From Gammaproteobacteria bacterium (GTDB lineage: Bacteria; Pseudomonadota; Gammaproteobacteria; Pseudomonadales; Cellvibrionaceae), in the NCBI GenBank assembly GCA_021151625.1, contig JAGKWY010000012.1, forward strand, positions 1-48,166: a DNA stretch of 48,166 bases. The letters are read 5' to 3'. Numbering within the stretch: position 1 is the stretch's first letter; the number at the start of each line of letters is the position of its first letter. Under the pieces are notes generated by a model, which was not told the origin of the DNA, searched no databases, and worked only from the letters and a program-made list of their open reading frames with translations. Shown in pieces: positions 1 to 9,700 of the stretch. A program made the position numbers and the translations under genes.

Positions 1-172
1 ACTGGGCGGGTTGTTGAAGGTGTAGCTGTAACGGTTGTAGCTTTGTGGATTGTACGGTGACTGGACAATTAAGTCCGCACTCAGGAAACGACCAAGGTTG
101 GGATCATACACACGCCCGCCCATGTGGACGAGTTGCGCCTCTCTGTGGGTAAGCCCTCTTTTTGCCTGCCAT
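1..172 (-). pseudogene. Rhs core C-terminal fragment, continues past the left edge
   Basis: The minus strand reads in one frame through the conserved end of an Rhs/YD core: RGLTHREAQ, then LVHMGGRVYDPNLGRFLSAD, then SPYNPQSYNRYSYTFNNP. It has no start codon. An in-frame TGA lies inside the hairpin just upstream, so it cannot be translated alone unless from the ATG in LVHMGG. It looks like the piece of core that originally followed the QQQPITG segment of the large Rhs gene and was pushed away when toxin/immunity cassettes were inserted. It may lead into a further tip outside the window. Confidence 0.75.
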
Positions 173-191
173 CACGATTAAGTGATGGCAG
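166..191. repeat. Cassette-end hairpin, copy 1
   Basis: A perfect inverted repeat, CTGCCATCAC and GTGATGGCAG, around a six-base loop. It lies about 40 bases past the stop of the SUKH immunity gene. The same stem recurs at 1478-1502 past another immunity gene. No T-tract follows on the minus strand, so it is not a standard terminator. Confidence 0.8.
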
Positions 192-229
192 ACTATTAAT
201 CGACTTAGTAAGCCATTAAAGAACCTATT

Positions 230-748
230 TCAATTAGATATTTCCCAAAACTTTCCACCTTGTTCCTGAGAGTAATTAAGGATGAACTCAAAAAAATTTT
301 TAGCTGCTAAATACCAATCCGACCTATAGTCTATCGCATTGACAACTACAACAAATCCAAAATCATCAGATTCCTTATCACAACGCACCAACAACAAATC
401 AGAATCACCTAAAAAATTACCTATAATAAAATCACCATACAATATTTCACTCTCCCGTCCCTCCATATATGTTTTTGTAGCATTAACCGCACCTTCAAAA
501 TCATAGATATGCAAACCCCATTGCCCATACTTATGATCTGCAAACAATTCAGCTCCATTTGAAAATTCATAAAACTCAAAAAGCTCTTGCGGAATTGAAA
601 AACCATTCAGCCCAATACCTTCAACTCTATTTTTAGAATTAAAAGAGCATTTAAGTAAAAATGGAATTCTCTGCCCATTATGAACAGCTATTCTTTCCTC
701 CCCCCATTCGCTCTCCATTTTTTTTAAAACCGATTTCATATTAATCAT
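230..748 (-). CDS. SUKH (SMI1/KNR4) family immunity protein
   Basis: A 172-residue protein with the SMI1/KNR4 pattern: IPQELFEFYEFSNGAELF followed by YGQWGLHIYDFE. It is the likely cytoplasmic antidote to the HNH toxin encoded immediately upstream. The start is firm: a GGAGG lies seven bases before the ATG, inside the last codons of the toxin, and the toxin stop TAG directly abuts the ATG, so translation is probably coupled. The gene is visibly A+T-rich compared with the chitinase and nitrate genes, as is usual for acquired toxin/immunity modules. SUKH proteins are a well-known immunity family for nuclease toxins. The exact pairing with this toxin is inferred from position. Confidence 0.85.
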   Translation of the reverse strand: MINMKSVLKKMESEWGEERIAVHNGQRIPFLLKCSFNSKNRVEGIGLNGFSIPQELFEFYEFSNGAELFADHKYGQWGLHIYDFEGAVNATKTYMEGRESEILYGDFIIGNFLGDSDLLLVRCDKESDDFGFVVVVNAIDYRSDWYLAAKNFFEFILNYSQEQGGKFWEISN

Positions 749-1330
749 CTACATTCCTCCCCAAAAAGAATTGAATTCTTTAGCATGGGTTGTTCTCTGT
801 ACTGGAGTTAAATTCCAAAAATCATTAGTACCACCAAACTCTTTTGGTTTTATATGGTGTATATCATATTCAGCCCATCCACCCCGAGGCGTTGAATAAC
901 CTCGCCTATACCATTCTCTAATAAACTCTCCCCTCTCTTTCGCAGTCCACGGAACACGGTTTTCTTTTGACACTCGATTAAGCTCGCCCGTAGGAAATAT
1001 TATTGGTTTACCTGTACGCAAATCAGGAACACTTGGATAAAATTTCCCTACTTTATTAACGAAGTTCACACTCCCTGCTTTCACAATAATAAGAGCCTCC
1101 CCAACCTTGGCAACCGCCCGCACCTTACCTGCCGGGCTCGGGGTTGCCAATCCACCAACCAATAACGTCGGCGCTCCAACCACTTTCTCCGCTGCCGCTA
1201 TATCCGCATCTTCCTGGACATCGTCCCTTAAGCACACACTCAATGTGCCGCATACTGCGCCTGCGAATGCATTTCCATAAATCGGTTCTAACGTGCCCGT
1301 TATCGGTTGCTGCTGCGAAGCATAATCCAA
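749..1330 (-). CDS. Orphan Rhs toxin tip with HNH nuclease domain (tip 1)
   Basis: About 194 residues opening with LDYASQQQPITG, the segment shared with the main Rhs gene. A variable linker follows, then an HNH-type nuclease end: YDIHHIKPKEFGGTNDFWNL, then TPVQRTTHAKEFNSFW. The two adjacent His residues and the later His fit the metal-binding site of HNH/Endonuclease VII toxins. The first codon here is a TTG inside the shared repeat, and no ATG occurs before the penultimate codons, so the gene cannot start conventionally. It is best read as a silent tip that needs fusion to the Rhs core. A SUKH immunity gene follows with no gap. Nuclease assignment is from motif; the target (DNA or RNA) is unknown. 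Confidence 0.75.
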   Translation of the reverse strand: MDYASQQQPITGTLEPIYGNAFAGAVCGTLSVCLRDDVQEDADIAAAEKVVGAPTLLVGGLATPSPAGKVRAVAKVGEALIIVKAGSVNFVNKVGKFYPSVPDLRTGKPIIFPTGELNRVSKENRVPWTAKERGEFIREWYRRGYSTPRGGWAEYDIHHIKPKEFGGTNDFWNLTPVQRTTHAKEFNSFWGGM

Positions 1331-1446
1331 ATAATCATTCAGCGTGAGTTGCGGTAACTGAAAATCCTCGAATCCGTTGTTGTAATCCGGGCGACATGCG
1401 GTTGACGAATTGGCCTAACGCGTTGGTGGTGGCTTCGGTTGAACCT
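1296..1446 (-). repeat. Shared Rhs-core segment, copy A
   Basis: Matches the end of the main Rhs gene at 3563-3733, from the GSTEATTNALGQFVNRM part of the core to QQQPITG. About 19 bases (the SFSAWG codons) are missing at 1395. The match ends abruptly at 1446. It is the homology that would allow recombination of tip 1 onto the core. Confidence 0.85.
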
Positions 1447-1477
1447 GTTACACAGCGTTGCGCATGATGCTAACTTC

Positions 1478-1502
1478 CTGCCATCACGATAAATGATGGC
1501 AG
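1478..1502. repeat. Cassette-end hairpin, copy 2
   Basis: Inverted repeat CTGCCATCA and TGATGGCAG around a seven-base loop, past the stop of the tip 2 immunity gene. Its stem and part of its loop match the hairpin at 166-191. It sits between an immunity gene and the next piece of Rhs core, as the first copy does. Confidence 0.75.
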
Positions 1503-1532
1503 GGAAATATATTTACTTGCGTATAGTGACTA

Positions 1533-1835
1533 TTAAAGATTTGGAATATCGTCTATCCACTCTGGAGTGCAATCTGTAACGGCATAATGAATTATGAATT
1601 CCGCGACAGTTCGAGTGCTCACCTTTTTTTTCTCCAGATAAGAAAGCAATCGTTCCACTTCTTCTTTGCCAAGCAAATACAAGTAACCATCATTTTTTAT
1701 TTTATCGGGGACACAATAGTTTTCATCCAATTCTACAAATAGTGCTTCAGCCCCCCATGTAAGGGGAGGCTTCGCCACTAGTACACTATTTTCTGACATT
1801 TCAACCCATCTAATGACTGCTTCTTCAATATTCAT
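1533..1835 (-). CDS. Putative immunity protein for the WHH toxin
   Basis: A 100-residue acidic protein beginning MNIEEAVIRWVEM and ending WIDDIPNL. I do not recognise the family. The function is inferred from its place directly after a nuclease tip, as with the other two pairs. I chose the ATG at 1835, 14 bases after the toxin stop, because a TGAG lies nine bases upstream. A TTG at 1854-1856 would overlap the toxin and has no better ribosome site. It has no signal peptide or membrane segment, consistent with a cytoplasmic antidote. The hairpin at 1478-1502 follows it. Confidence 0.6.
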   Translation of the reverse strand: MNIEEAVIRWVEMSENSVLVAKPPLTWGAEALFVELDENYCVPDKIKNDGYLYLLGKEEVERLLSYLEKKKVSTRTVAEFIIHYAVTDCTPEWIDDIPNL

Positions 1836-1849
1836 AATATATGTCTCAA

Positions 1850-2434
1850 TTACCAATTACGTCCCCAGTTAGCAAAACCTCCACTGCCACCTGGATGCAA
1901 TATACTCCAAAAATCTGAACCCTTAGTATGTTGGCTGTCTGGAACAAGTTGCATTACGCCAGGACGTTCAGCAGAATGATGCCATATAAATCCATTTGGA
2001 GTGTTTTTTCCTCCTACAGGATTCACTCCTAATTTTTGCATTAGTTGTGCAAAATTTTTATCAGCCATAGATTCCATAAGGTTACGATTTGCTGCTGCTT
2101 TATGAGCCTCTCTAGTACCAGCTCCTGTTTTTACTATGGTTGTTTCAAAATAAACCGAATAGGCATTTTTGGCTGGCTTAACAAACTTCCCTGGCCCCAC
2201 AACCGTCGCAGCCAAACTCAATCCTTTTAACAACGGTCCTGCTGCGCTTTTTCTTGCGGCGTCTTTATTCGCATCAATTTGCGGTGTCGATCTAAACGCT
2301 AATATCGATCCCGTTTCACCCCACACAATTCCCAGTGATGCGTCTTCCACTGCAAGAGCAAATGCACCATAAATCACATTACCTTCTAATGGGGCAACGA
2401 CTCCTGTCGACTGCTGCTGCGAAGCATAATCCAA
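1850..2434 (-). CDS. Orphan Rhs toxin tip with WHH-type HNH nuclease (tip 2)
   Basis: About 194 residues opening LDYASQQQ from the shared segment, then a weakly hydrophobic, Ala/Gly-rich linker. The C-terminal domain reads NGFIWHHSAERPGVMQLVPD, then HTKGSDFWSILHPGGSGGF. WHH, the MQLV strand, and the later His before GGSGG are the signature of the WHH branch of the HNH/Endonuclease VII toxins. The first codon is a TTG within the repeat. In-frame ATGs occur only deep in the reading frame, so independent expression as a full tip is unlikely. The immunity gene starts 14 bases after the stop. Confidence 0.8.
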   Translation of the reverse strand: MDYASQQQSTGVVAPLEGNVIYGAFALAVEDASLGIVWGETGSILAFRSTPQIDANKDAARKSAAGPLLKGLSLAATVVGPGKFVKPAKNAYSVYFETTIVKTGAGTREAHKAAANRNLMESMADKNFAQLMQKLGVNPVGGKNTPNGFIWHHSAERPGVMQLVPDSQHTKGSDFWSILHPGGSGGFANWGRNW

Positions 2435-2498
2435 ATAATCATTCAGCGTGAGTTGCGGTAACTGAAAATCCTCGAATCCATTGTTGTAATCCGGGCGA
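2412..2498 (-). repeat. Shared Rhs-core segment, copy B
   Basis: An 87-base copy of the segment encoding RPDYNNGFEDFQLPQLTLND and DYASQQQ, nearly identical to copies A and C. It is shorter at both ends: the PITG codons have diverged, and there is no GQFVNRM core on the other side. Confidence 0.85.
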
Positions 2499-2547
2499 TT
2501 GTAGTAATCATTGCCATCGCAGGTTTGCTGGGATGGCTACAAAAATT

Positions 2548-2573
2548 AAAATACCGCATCACTGCGGTATTTT
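2548..2573 (-). terminator. Hairpin after the tip 3 immunity gene
   Basis: Inverted repeat AAAATACCGCA and TGCGGTATTTT with a four-base loop, about 45 bases past the stop of the gene ending at 2616. On the minus strand the stem ends in TTTT followed by A/T-rich sequence, so it is a plausible rho-independent terminator. Confidence 0.65.
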
Positions 2574-2615
2574 ATCTAACACTTGATCAGGGAAATAAAA
2601 AACTCACGAGACTAC

Positions 2616-3071
2616 TTAACCTTCAGGAATCTTTTCAATTTCGATAACTAAATCAGAAAAGTCTACTTCACCGACACCATCGCTACACTCTAACATTATG
2701 ATATTTTCCTTTTCAAAAACTAGAAATCCAGCATTTCCGATCCACGCATGAGTAATTTCCCCAGATTTCCATACATTCCATATTTTTAACTCACATTCGC
2801 TTTTGGAGGCCACATAGATATCTACAGCTTCAGGACAAGTGTCAGCCCATAAAATTATGTCTCCGTGACTTTGTCCATTTACTTCTATGCTTCCTTTTAC
2901 TGCTTTTAAGCGCAGGCCTTGCAATAGGGACTTTGAGGAATTCAATCGTCTAATAATAAACTTTTGACTACCGTTAATTTTTAAATTTAAAATTCCATGA
3001 ACGAGCTGATTGTTATATTCAATAACAGCAGCTTTAGATTTTTGAAAGAGAACAGCTAATGTTTCTGGCAT
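2616..3071 (-). CDS. Putative immunity protein for tip 3 toxin
   Basis: A 151-residue protein, MPETLAVLFQKSKAAVIEYN to the C-terminal EIEKIPEG. The middle is rich in alternating hydrophobic residues that suggest beta strands. I do not recognise the family. The start is supported by CCAGGA about seven bases before the ATG, and by a one-base gap to the stop of the preceding toxin, which indicates translational coupling. Its role as the antidote of tip 3 is inferred from position only. The hairpin at 2548-2573 probably ends the transcript. Confidence 0.6.
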   Translation of the reverse strand: MPETLAVLFQKSKAAVIEYNNQLVHGILNLKINGSQKFIIRRLNSSKSLLQGLRLKAVKGSIEVNGQSHGDIILWADTCPEAVDIYVASKSECELKIWNVWKSGEITHAWIGNAGFLVFEKENIIMLECSDGVGEVDFSDLVIEIEKIPEG

Positions 3072-3072
3072 A

Positions 3073-3597
3073 TTAATATCCTGGTCTTCTGAATGGATCT
3101 ATTTCTGCATGATCTTGCGGCCAACGGGGTACAAACTTAGTGCCTCCATCACGCGCCGGTATTGGTTCATGGCTTAACTCCATAGATTCAAGGTCACCTT
3201 TATCCTGATTATAACGTTGTGGTGCAGAACCCCGCCTCATTCTTTCTAAATTTTCCGCACTATATCGTTCTGACGCTCCGTCTTTCGCACTCTCATTTTT
3301 CCAAAATCGTGCTCGAATTGTTGACCACGAAGGGAAGTTTCCTTTTGCTGTTTTCTGGTAAATATCATCTCCAACCTTCCATACCTTTTTAGCTGTAACA
3401 GTTAATGCCAACATAATAAGCCGAGGATTAGGCGCCACTCCCATAGCCACAGGCCGCCCACCAATAATAACAATACCATTTTCATCCCTAACCAATCCTG
3501 CACCAGCAACTTCCGTAGATTGCCCCGAATTTGAATTATTGCTCTCAACAAAATCTGATGCACCCGTTATCGGTTGCTGCTGCGAAGCATAATCCAA
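3073..3597 (-). CDS. Rhs toxin tip with HNH/Endo VII-like domain (tip 3), out of frame with the core
   Basis: About 174 residues opening LDYASQQQPITG. The C-terminus reads APQRYNQDKGDLESMELSHE, then PIPARDGGTKFVPRWPQDHA and EIDPFR. This resembles Rhs and CDI tips with an E-x-H...P...GG...WP-x-DHAxIDPFR signature, likely a member of the HNH/Endonuclease VII superfamily. The assignment is from pattern only. It lies directly after the large Rhs gene and is its natural tip, but sits in another frame because of an apparent single-base loss near 3663-3672. Restoring that base would make one continuous protein of about 2,260 residues. The only early start is a TTG within the repeat. Confidence 0.7.
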   Translation of the reverse strand: MDYASQQQPITGASDFVESNNSNSGQSTEVAGAGLVRDENGIVIIGGRPVAMGVAPNPRLIMLALTVTAKKVWKVGDDIYQKTAKGNFPSWSTIRARFWKNESAKDGASERYSAENLERMRRGSAPQRYNQDKGDLESMELSHEPIPARDGGTKFVPRWPQDHAEIDPFRRPGY

Positions 3598-3733
3598 ATA
3601 ATCATTCAGCGTGAGTTGCGGTAACTGAAAATCCTCGAATCCGTTGTTGTAATCCGGGCGACGCCCCAGGCACTGAAACTCATGCGGTTGACGAACTGAC
3701 CTAGCGCGTTGGTGGTGGCTTCGGTTGAGCCTA
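3563..3733 (-). repeat. Shared Rhs-core segment, copy C (in the main Rhs gene)
   Basis: The full version of the segment repeated at 1296-1446 and 2412-2498. It carries the core codons for STEATTNALGQFVNRMSFSA, then WG, then in another frame RPDYNNGFEDFQLPQLTLND and YLDYASQQQPITG. Confidence 0.85.
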
Positions 3734-6700
3734 AATGATCCGTGTGCAAATACACGGTGTCATTCGCCGTTTGTGTTGATCCCGTTAACACACGGTTATT
3801 GAGGATCACACCATCCACATAACTTTTTTGTGTGGTGGTTGAGCCATCCACAATTACTTCATACAGACCACCCGCCAGTTTGTAGGTGGTTTTGGTGCCG
3901 CTGGTTTCTTTATAGAGTTCGTGATCCGGGCCGTAATAGAAATCGGTAATGGAGGCACCGGCAATGCGTGTGGGTTTGTTGAAGGTGTCATAAATAATGG
4001 ATTCACTGCCACGGGCAATCATGTTGCCGTATTTGTCATAGCTGTAATTGATTCCACCGGACGAGGTCACCGCATGAACACCCGCATTGCGCAGTTGTTC
4101 GTATTTCAGTGGGCCTACATCGTTGTTGACCGAGCTGCCACTGAGCAGATCCGAACGGTTAATTAAATTGCCTAAACCACCGGTGTCGTAATCAAAAGCT
4201 TGAGTGCGCGCAAATAAGCCGCTGGTGGTAATTGTTTTTACGCGATTAAGTTTGTCGTAACCAAAGGTTTCCGTAAGATTCTCCAGCGCACTGCCGCTGG
4301 CATTGGTTCGCGCCGTGCTGCGCGTGATGAGATTACCGAGGCTGTCGTAACTGTAGGTCAGGTTTTGGATATCGCCGGATAAACTGGCAAAGGTATTGGC
4401 GCTACTCAAGCGGCCGGATTTAATAGACGTTAAGCGGCCACTTTTATTATCCAGCCCGGTTTGGGTAATAACACCATTGCCCCACAGTTGATTGTTGAAT
4501 GCTCCGCGCGTATCGACGGTATTACCTAACGCCCACAATACGCGTGATGTTGCAGTGACATCGCGGGTTTGTACTTGATAACCCGCCGCATGGTAATCGC
4601 GCTGGATTTTAAAACCGTTGGGGTATCTAACGGTTTCAGGGCGACTGAAATTATCGTAGGTGTAAACAAACTCACCGCCACTCAAACCACTGGTGGTGAC
4701 AGTTTGGCGCGATAAGCGCGAGAAACCATCGTAAAAATATTCTTCGAGGAAACCATTGCCGGTACGATAGGACAGTTGCCCTTGCTGTTTGGTGTCCCAT
4801 ACCCAGGAATAAGGAACCGTGCTGCCGCTGGCAGGTTTATCGATACGACTGGTTTGGCGGCCCAACTTGTCGTAATCGTAAGTAATATTTTTTTCTACGC
4901 CGGCAACGCCTTTTTGCCAGATTTGTTTGCGCAATTCGCCAAAGCCGTTGAACTCGAAATTAATTACACCAGCGTCAGGGTCTTTAATATAGGTTTTGTT
5001 ACCGGCCGCATCATGTAGCAATTCAATGGTGGTGGCGAGATTATTATTAACCTGGGTATTTTCCAAATTGCCGGCGGCATCGTAGTTGTAAGACACCGTG
5101 TTAAATAGCGCATCCTCTACGCGCACAACCTGGCCCAAAGCATTTACCCAGCGGCTGCTGGTTTGTGTTTCTGATCCGCCAACAGGTTTAACCACCAATA
5201 TAGTGTCGGTTATTTTAAAACCGTATCCATCCGTTGAATAGCCGGTGGTTTTTGTGCCGCCATCCGCACCCGTAATATTATTGGCACGCCCCAGGGCATC
5301 GTAACTGCTGTAAACCGTCCATGAATTTGCTGAGGAAATATCAGCAACAATACCACTAGTCACATAGGGTTCAGATACGCGATACAAATTGCCAGCGTCA
5401 GAGTATTGCGTTACCTGGTTAATGGCTTTGCCATCCAATGCATACACTGCACTGCGAACTTCGCGCTGCAACGAATCGTAAAATACGATGCTTAACGGCT
5501 CGCCAAGTTTTCCCAATTGACTGGTATGAGTCACTCGAGTTGCCAAGCCGTAATAAGCGGAGCTGTTTCCTGTCGGGCAAGCAACAGGTGCACTATTGCA
5601 ATAGAAAGTAATATTTTCTGTTAACGTACCATCGGACGCTTGCTGACTTTGCAGACGACCTAATGGGTCATAGCTAGTAGTGGTGGTTTGACCGAGGAAG
5701 GTTTCCGTTTTGACTGAACCAAACCGGTAATCATAAGTAAGCGTTGTTGCGTGGTTTTCCGCATTGGTAACAGTTTGCGGATAAATTCCATACACAAAAT
5801 TACCCAATGATGTGATGCGTGCAGGTTCATCCGTTCCATCGATATCCTTAGCGACTTCAGTAATTTTATTAATAACGCCGTTGGTTTCACGATCATAGGT
5901 TGTGGTTTTTTGAATTGCCTCACCTTTAAAATCGGTACGGCTCCTGATCTCCCGTTGGCCATTAGGAATAAATTCCGTAATAACACGTTTTAATCCAGCC
6001 CCACCCGCTTTGGAAACTTCTTGCGTGCTGGACAAGAGGAAATCATCACTGCAATTGGTTGATGTACCGTAGTAATCATAAACATTGATGGTGCGTTGAT
6101 TGCTTTGCTCACCAGTTACTTCTGTACCTGAAACACCATTGCCAAGACGTGTGGTTTGCTCGGTCAGGTTTCCACATGTATCAAAGATATTAGTTTTTTT
6201 ACTAACACTAAGCGGAAAACTGTCACTCGTTGTACTTAACTCATAACTTTTTTGCAGAGAATAATCTAAATAAGGGAAGCGTAGGTTTTGCGGGTGCAAT
6301 GCATAGCTGTTATCAGTAATGCTGATTAACTTACCGCTGGTATCCTTGATCTCCTGACGTTTCACTCGCGCAATAAATGGCCAATCCAGACGGTAATTTG
6401 TTGATGCCACCAACGCTTTTGCGTTGTCATAGGTTTTTATATTTTCAAACCCCAGAAAACCGCGCCCATGGCGATCAATTTTAGGCCCTGTATAGAAATA
6501 GTTTTGATAATTTAGATTTCCCAAGCCATTGCTTTTGCCAACCATGGTGACAACTTGTGAACCCCGGCTACCTGCCATTTGCGGGAATACAGGTTTCTCG
6601 CCTGCTGAGTAAAGTGGCAATCCATAGCTAATGGTTTTTTGCAAAGTGCTATACCGAATCTCTGTCGATGCATTAAACCCATCCGTAATTCCATTCAGAA

Positions 6701-9700
6701 TATCAGGCTGTTTTTGCTTTCCAGGATATATTTTCCCGCCGAGATTTATATCAGGAATACCATCATTATTCGCATCCCCCATAAAAATAGCCGCCTGGCT
6801 TTCACTGTAAACAGGCGAACATACACCAAGATCAGCAGTAATAACTGCCTGGTTACCCAGTGCATCTTTGGCCTCTTCAAAACGCACGGAGGTACCGTTA
6901 TTGTCCCTCGCCAATAGCACCCGTAATTTGCAAAAATTGGCTCCACTGGGGACAATAGTTAATAAATCTTCTCGACCATCCTGATCATAATCAAATGCGT
7001 ATGCGTAGTGGTTATAGACATAGTAAGATTGATTGGGTTGCGCGGCGATTATACCGGTGGCCACTTCCGCTCCGACATTTCCATTTTGGTTATTTAGTCG
7101 ATAAAACCAGTAACCAATTTGAGTGGTGCTATCAACATGGTGATACATAAAATCCTTATTGCCATCGCCATTAACATCTATAACAACACGATGCATACCA
7201 CCAGGTAATTGTATTGGGCTACCTCTAAAAGGTTCAGCAACAGAATAGAGTTTGGTATGGTTTGCTTCGAACGATACACCAGAGGGCAATACAACAAACA
7301 CACCTACCGGTTTTCCATTACTGGTTTCATAATTTACATCAGTCGTGATTTTTTCCCTCAGTCCATCGCCATCGAGATCAATCAACAAATTGCCAAATGG
7401 TTTTTGGATATTACGAGTGCCACTCACCACAAACTGAGGTGCTACTTGATACCTTTGGCTGAACGTTTGACCTTTATAGTGGAAATCATCCAGGCCATCA
7501 TTATTAACATCATCAACAACAAAGGAACCAATATCAGTATCATCGCGATCCACCTCTGTATAAGTTGCTGTTTTGGCATTTTTATTAATATTGTAGATTA
7601 ATCCGATAATCTGCTTGTTGGGTGTTACTGATTTATCTGCCCGTTGGGTAAGTAGTGCATACCCGTTCATGGTCATCATTACTGTTGCAGATTCGAGTTC
7701 ATAGCCCTGCACAACCCAATCACCATTTTCATAACATTGACTAGCACCACCCCAGGCAACCTTTCCATTCTTTTTAATAAGATCATTAAATCCATCCGCA
7801 TCCAAATCCACAATTTGAAGTGCATCCGAGATCAATCCCCCTGAGCAATAATTCAGGTTAAATGTATTTACTTCATCAAAACCAAAATCACCTTTATCCC
7901 AATTAAATACCAGGGGCTTGGCACACCGCCATGAACCGGTTTGATAACCACACTCAGAGACTGCATCTACCAGCTCTCTACTCGTTGCTGCGCTCAGCTT
8001 ATAATTAATATCGTATTGTCGAACTGGCATACCGCTTTCTGGCAATGCCGGATTTGTTACGTTTATATAGGTTGTAACAGAATCCAGTACTTGACTACGC
8101 TTATAATAATTTCCTTTGGAATATCCCCAAGGTACTTGCCCTTGCCGGGCTTGATATTTAAATACGACCGCAGAACCTGGCGAAAAATTAATTCTTTGCG
8201 GGTAATAATCACCTGTAGATGCATCACTGAGATAATTAATGGTGTAGTAATTACCATAAGCATCTTCAACCCTATCCAATAACCACATTGAAACGGCAGA
8301 ATTGCTAATCGTCGTCGTGTAAACTTTACTGTTTTGCGCATTATTTTCCGCACCGTAAGTAAGGATTCGCCCATCTTTTGTCCAGACTTTAAAATAACCA
8401 TGACCTCCATTCGCGCTTGAGCCATATGAAACAATACGTGCGAAATTATCCAATTCAGTTTTATATTCTGTACCTGTTGACCAATAAGACGAATCACTGG
8501 CCGGGGTACTACTGGAAGCGACTACCAACTTCTGCCCATCCAGACATAAACGATCGCCTATGCTGTAACGCGGATTGGATTTTTGCGCTTCTACCCTTTC
8601 TGTTGCAAAGCTTGTGCGGCAACGAGTAATGGCTGATAAACCATTCAGGTTCCAACCAACTCCCATCAAACCATTGCCCGAGCGACTGTTGTAATTCAAT
8701 GAGAGCTTTGGTTTTAAATCGCGAACAGCAGGGGGCAATTCAATATCGATAGAATAATTAGCAGCACCATTGTTTATGGAAAGATTTCCCCGCGTAATCG
8801 CTACTAGTTGATTGCTTCCCAACGAGGGTAATCCGGAGTTTGTTAACGAATAATTGAATGCGGCCGGCGCCTGGCTAGTAAAATCAAAAACACCTGCGGA
8901 GGATGTAACACTTGAAGAACTTCTCGAACTGGAAGAAATAGTCGCGCTACTACTTGAACGAGAAGAACTAACTACAGAGGAAGAAACAGGCGCACGATAT
9001 ACAAACGAACGCCCCACAAACTCCTGCCCGGTCAATGTTCCATCCGCATAGGTTGCTAATACGCGCCAATAATAGGTAGCCCCATTTTTTAGTGTGGATG
9101 CGGTGGGCATTTCAGGCTGAGAACTTCCTTTCGGTTGCCAACCAGATCCGTTATTCCAACAAACATTTGTTGTTGATATTGAATAAATAAACGGCGCAGT
9201 CCATCGCGTGGATGGGAAATCGGTCGTCGGTGATAAGGTGACAGTGTAATAAGAAAACTCCGAATTACTTGACATTGACCACGAAAAACAGGGGTTTTGA
9301 GTTGATGCATCAACTATTGCACCATTTGCCGGAGAAACAGGTGACGGTGAAGGCTTAACAATTGAAAAGGGAATACCAGTAATCTCAGTGCCTGTTACTG
9401 TGGAACCATCATTAAATGTTGCCAGTGCTCGCCAATAATGAGTAACCCCTGATTTCATTGCATCGGTCAGTGGTTTTGAATTTGTTCCTTTCGGCACCCA
9501 CCCACTGCCACCGTTCCAGCACACGCTAGTAGTAGACATGGACATCACATCGTATGCCCAACGCTGATCTGGAAAATTCGTCGAAAGTGAAACAGTAATC
9601 ACATAGGATTTAAAGCGTGAATCGTTTACTGGTGTCCAGCTAAAGCAAGGATTTGCTCCAGTTTGCACAATAACTGCACCACTGGCTGGCGAAACCATAT

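Noticed and set aside
166..191. Hairpin as a normal terminator of the SUKH gene
   Set aside because: The minus strand continues GCAAAAAG after the stem, with no T run, and the same stem repeats elsewhere.
749..3597. TTG codons at the DYASQQQ repeats as real start codons of the toxin genes
   Set aside because: The TTG is an ordinary Leu codon in the Rhs core, has no ribosome site, and is identical in all three copies.
3921..9051. Plus-strand reading frames opposite the Rhs gene
   Set aside because: They are short, have no ribosome sites, and lie antisense to a clearly coding 6.2 kb gene.
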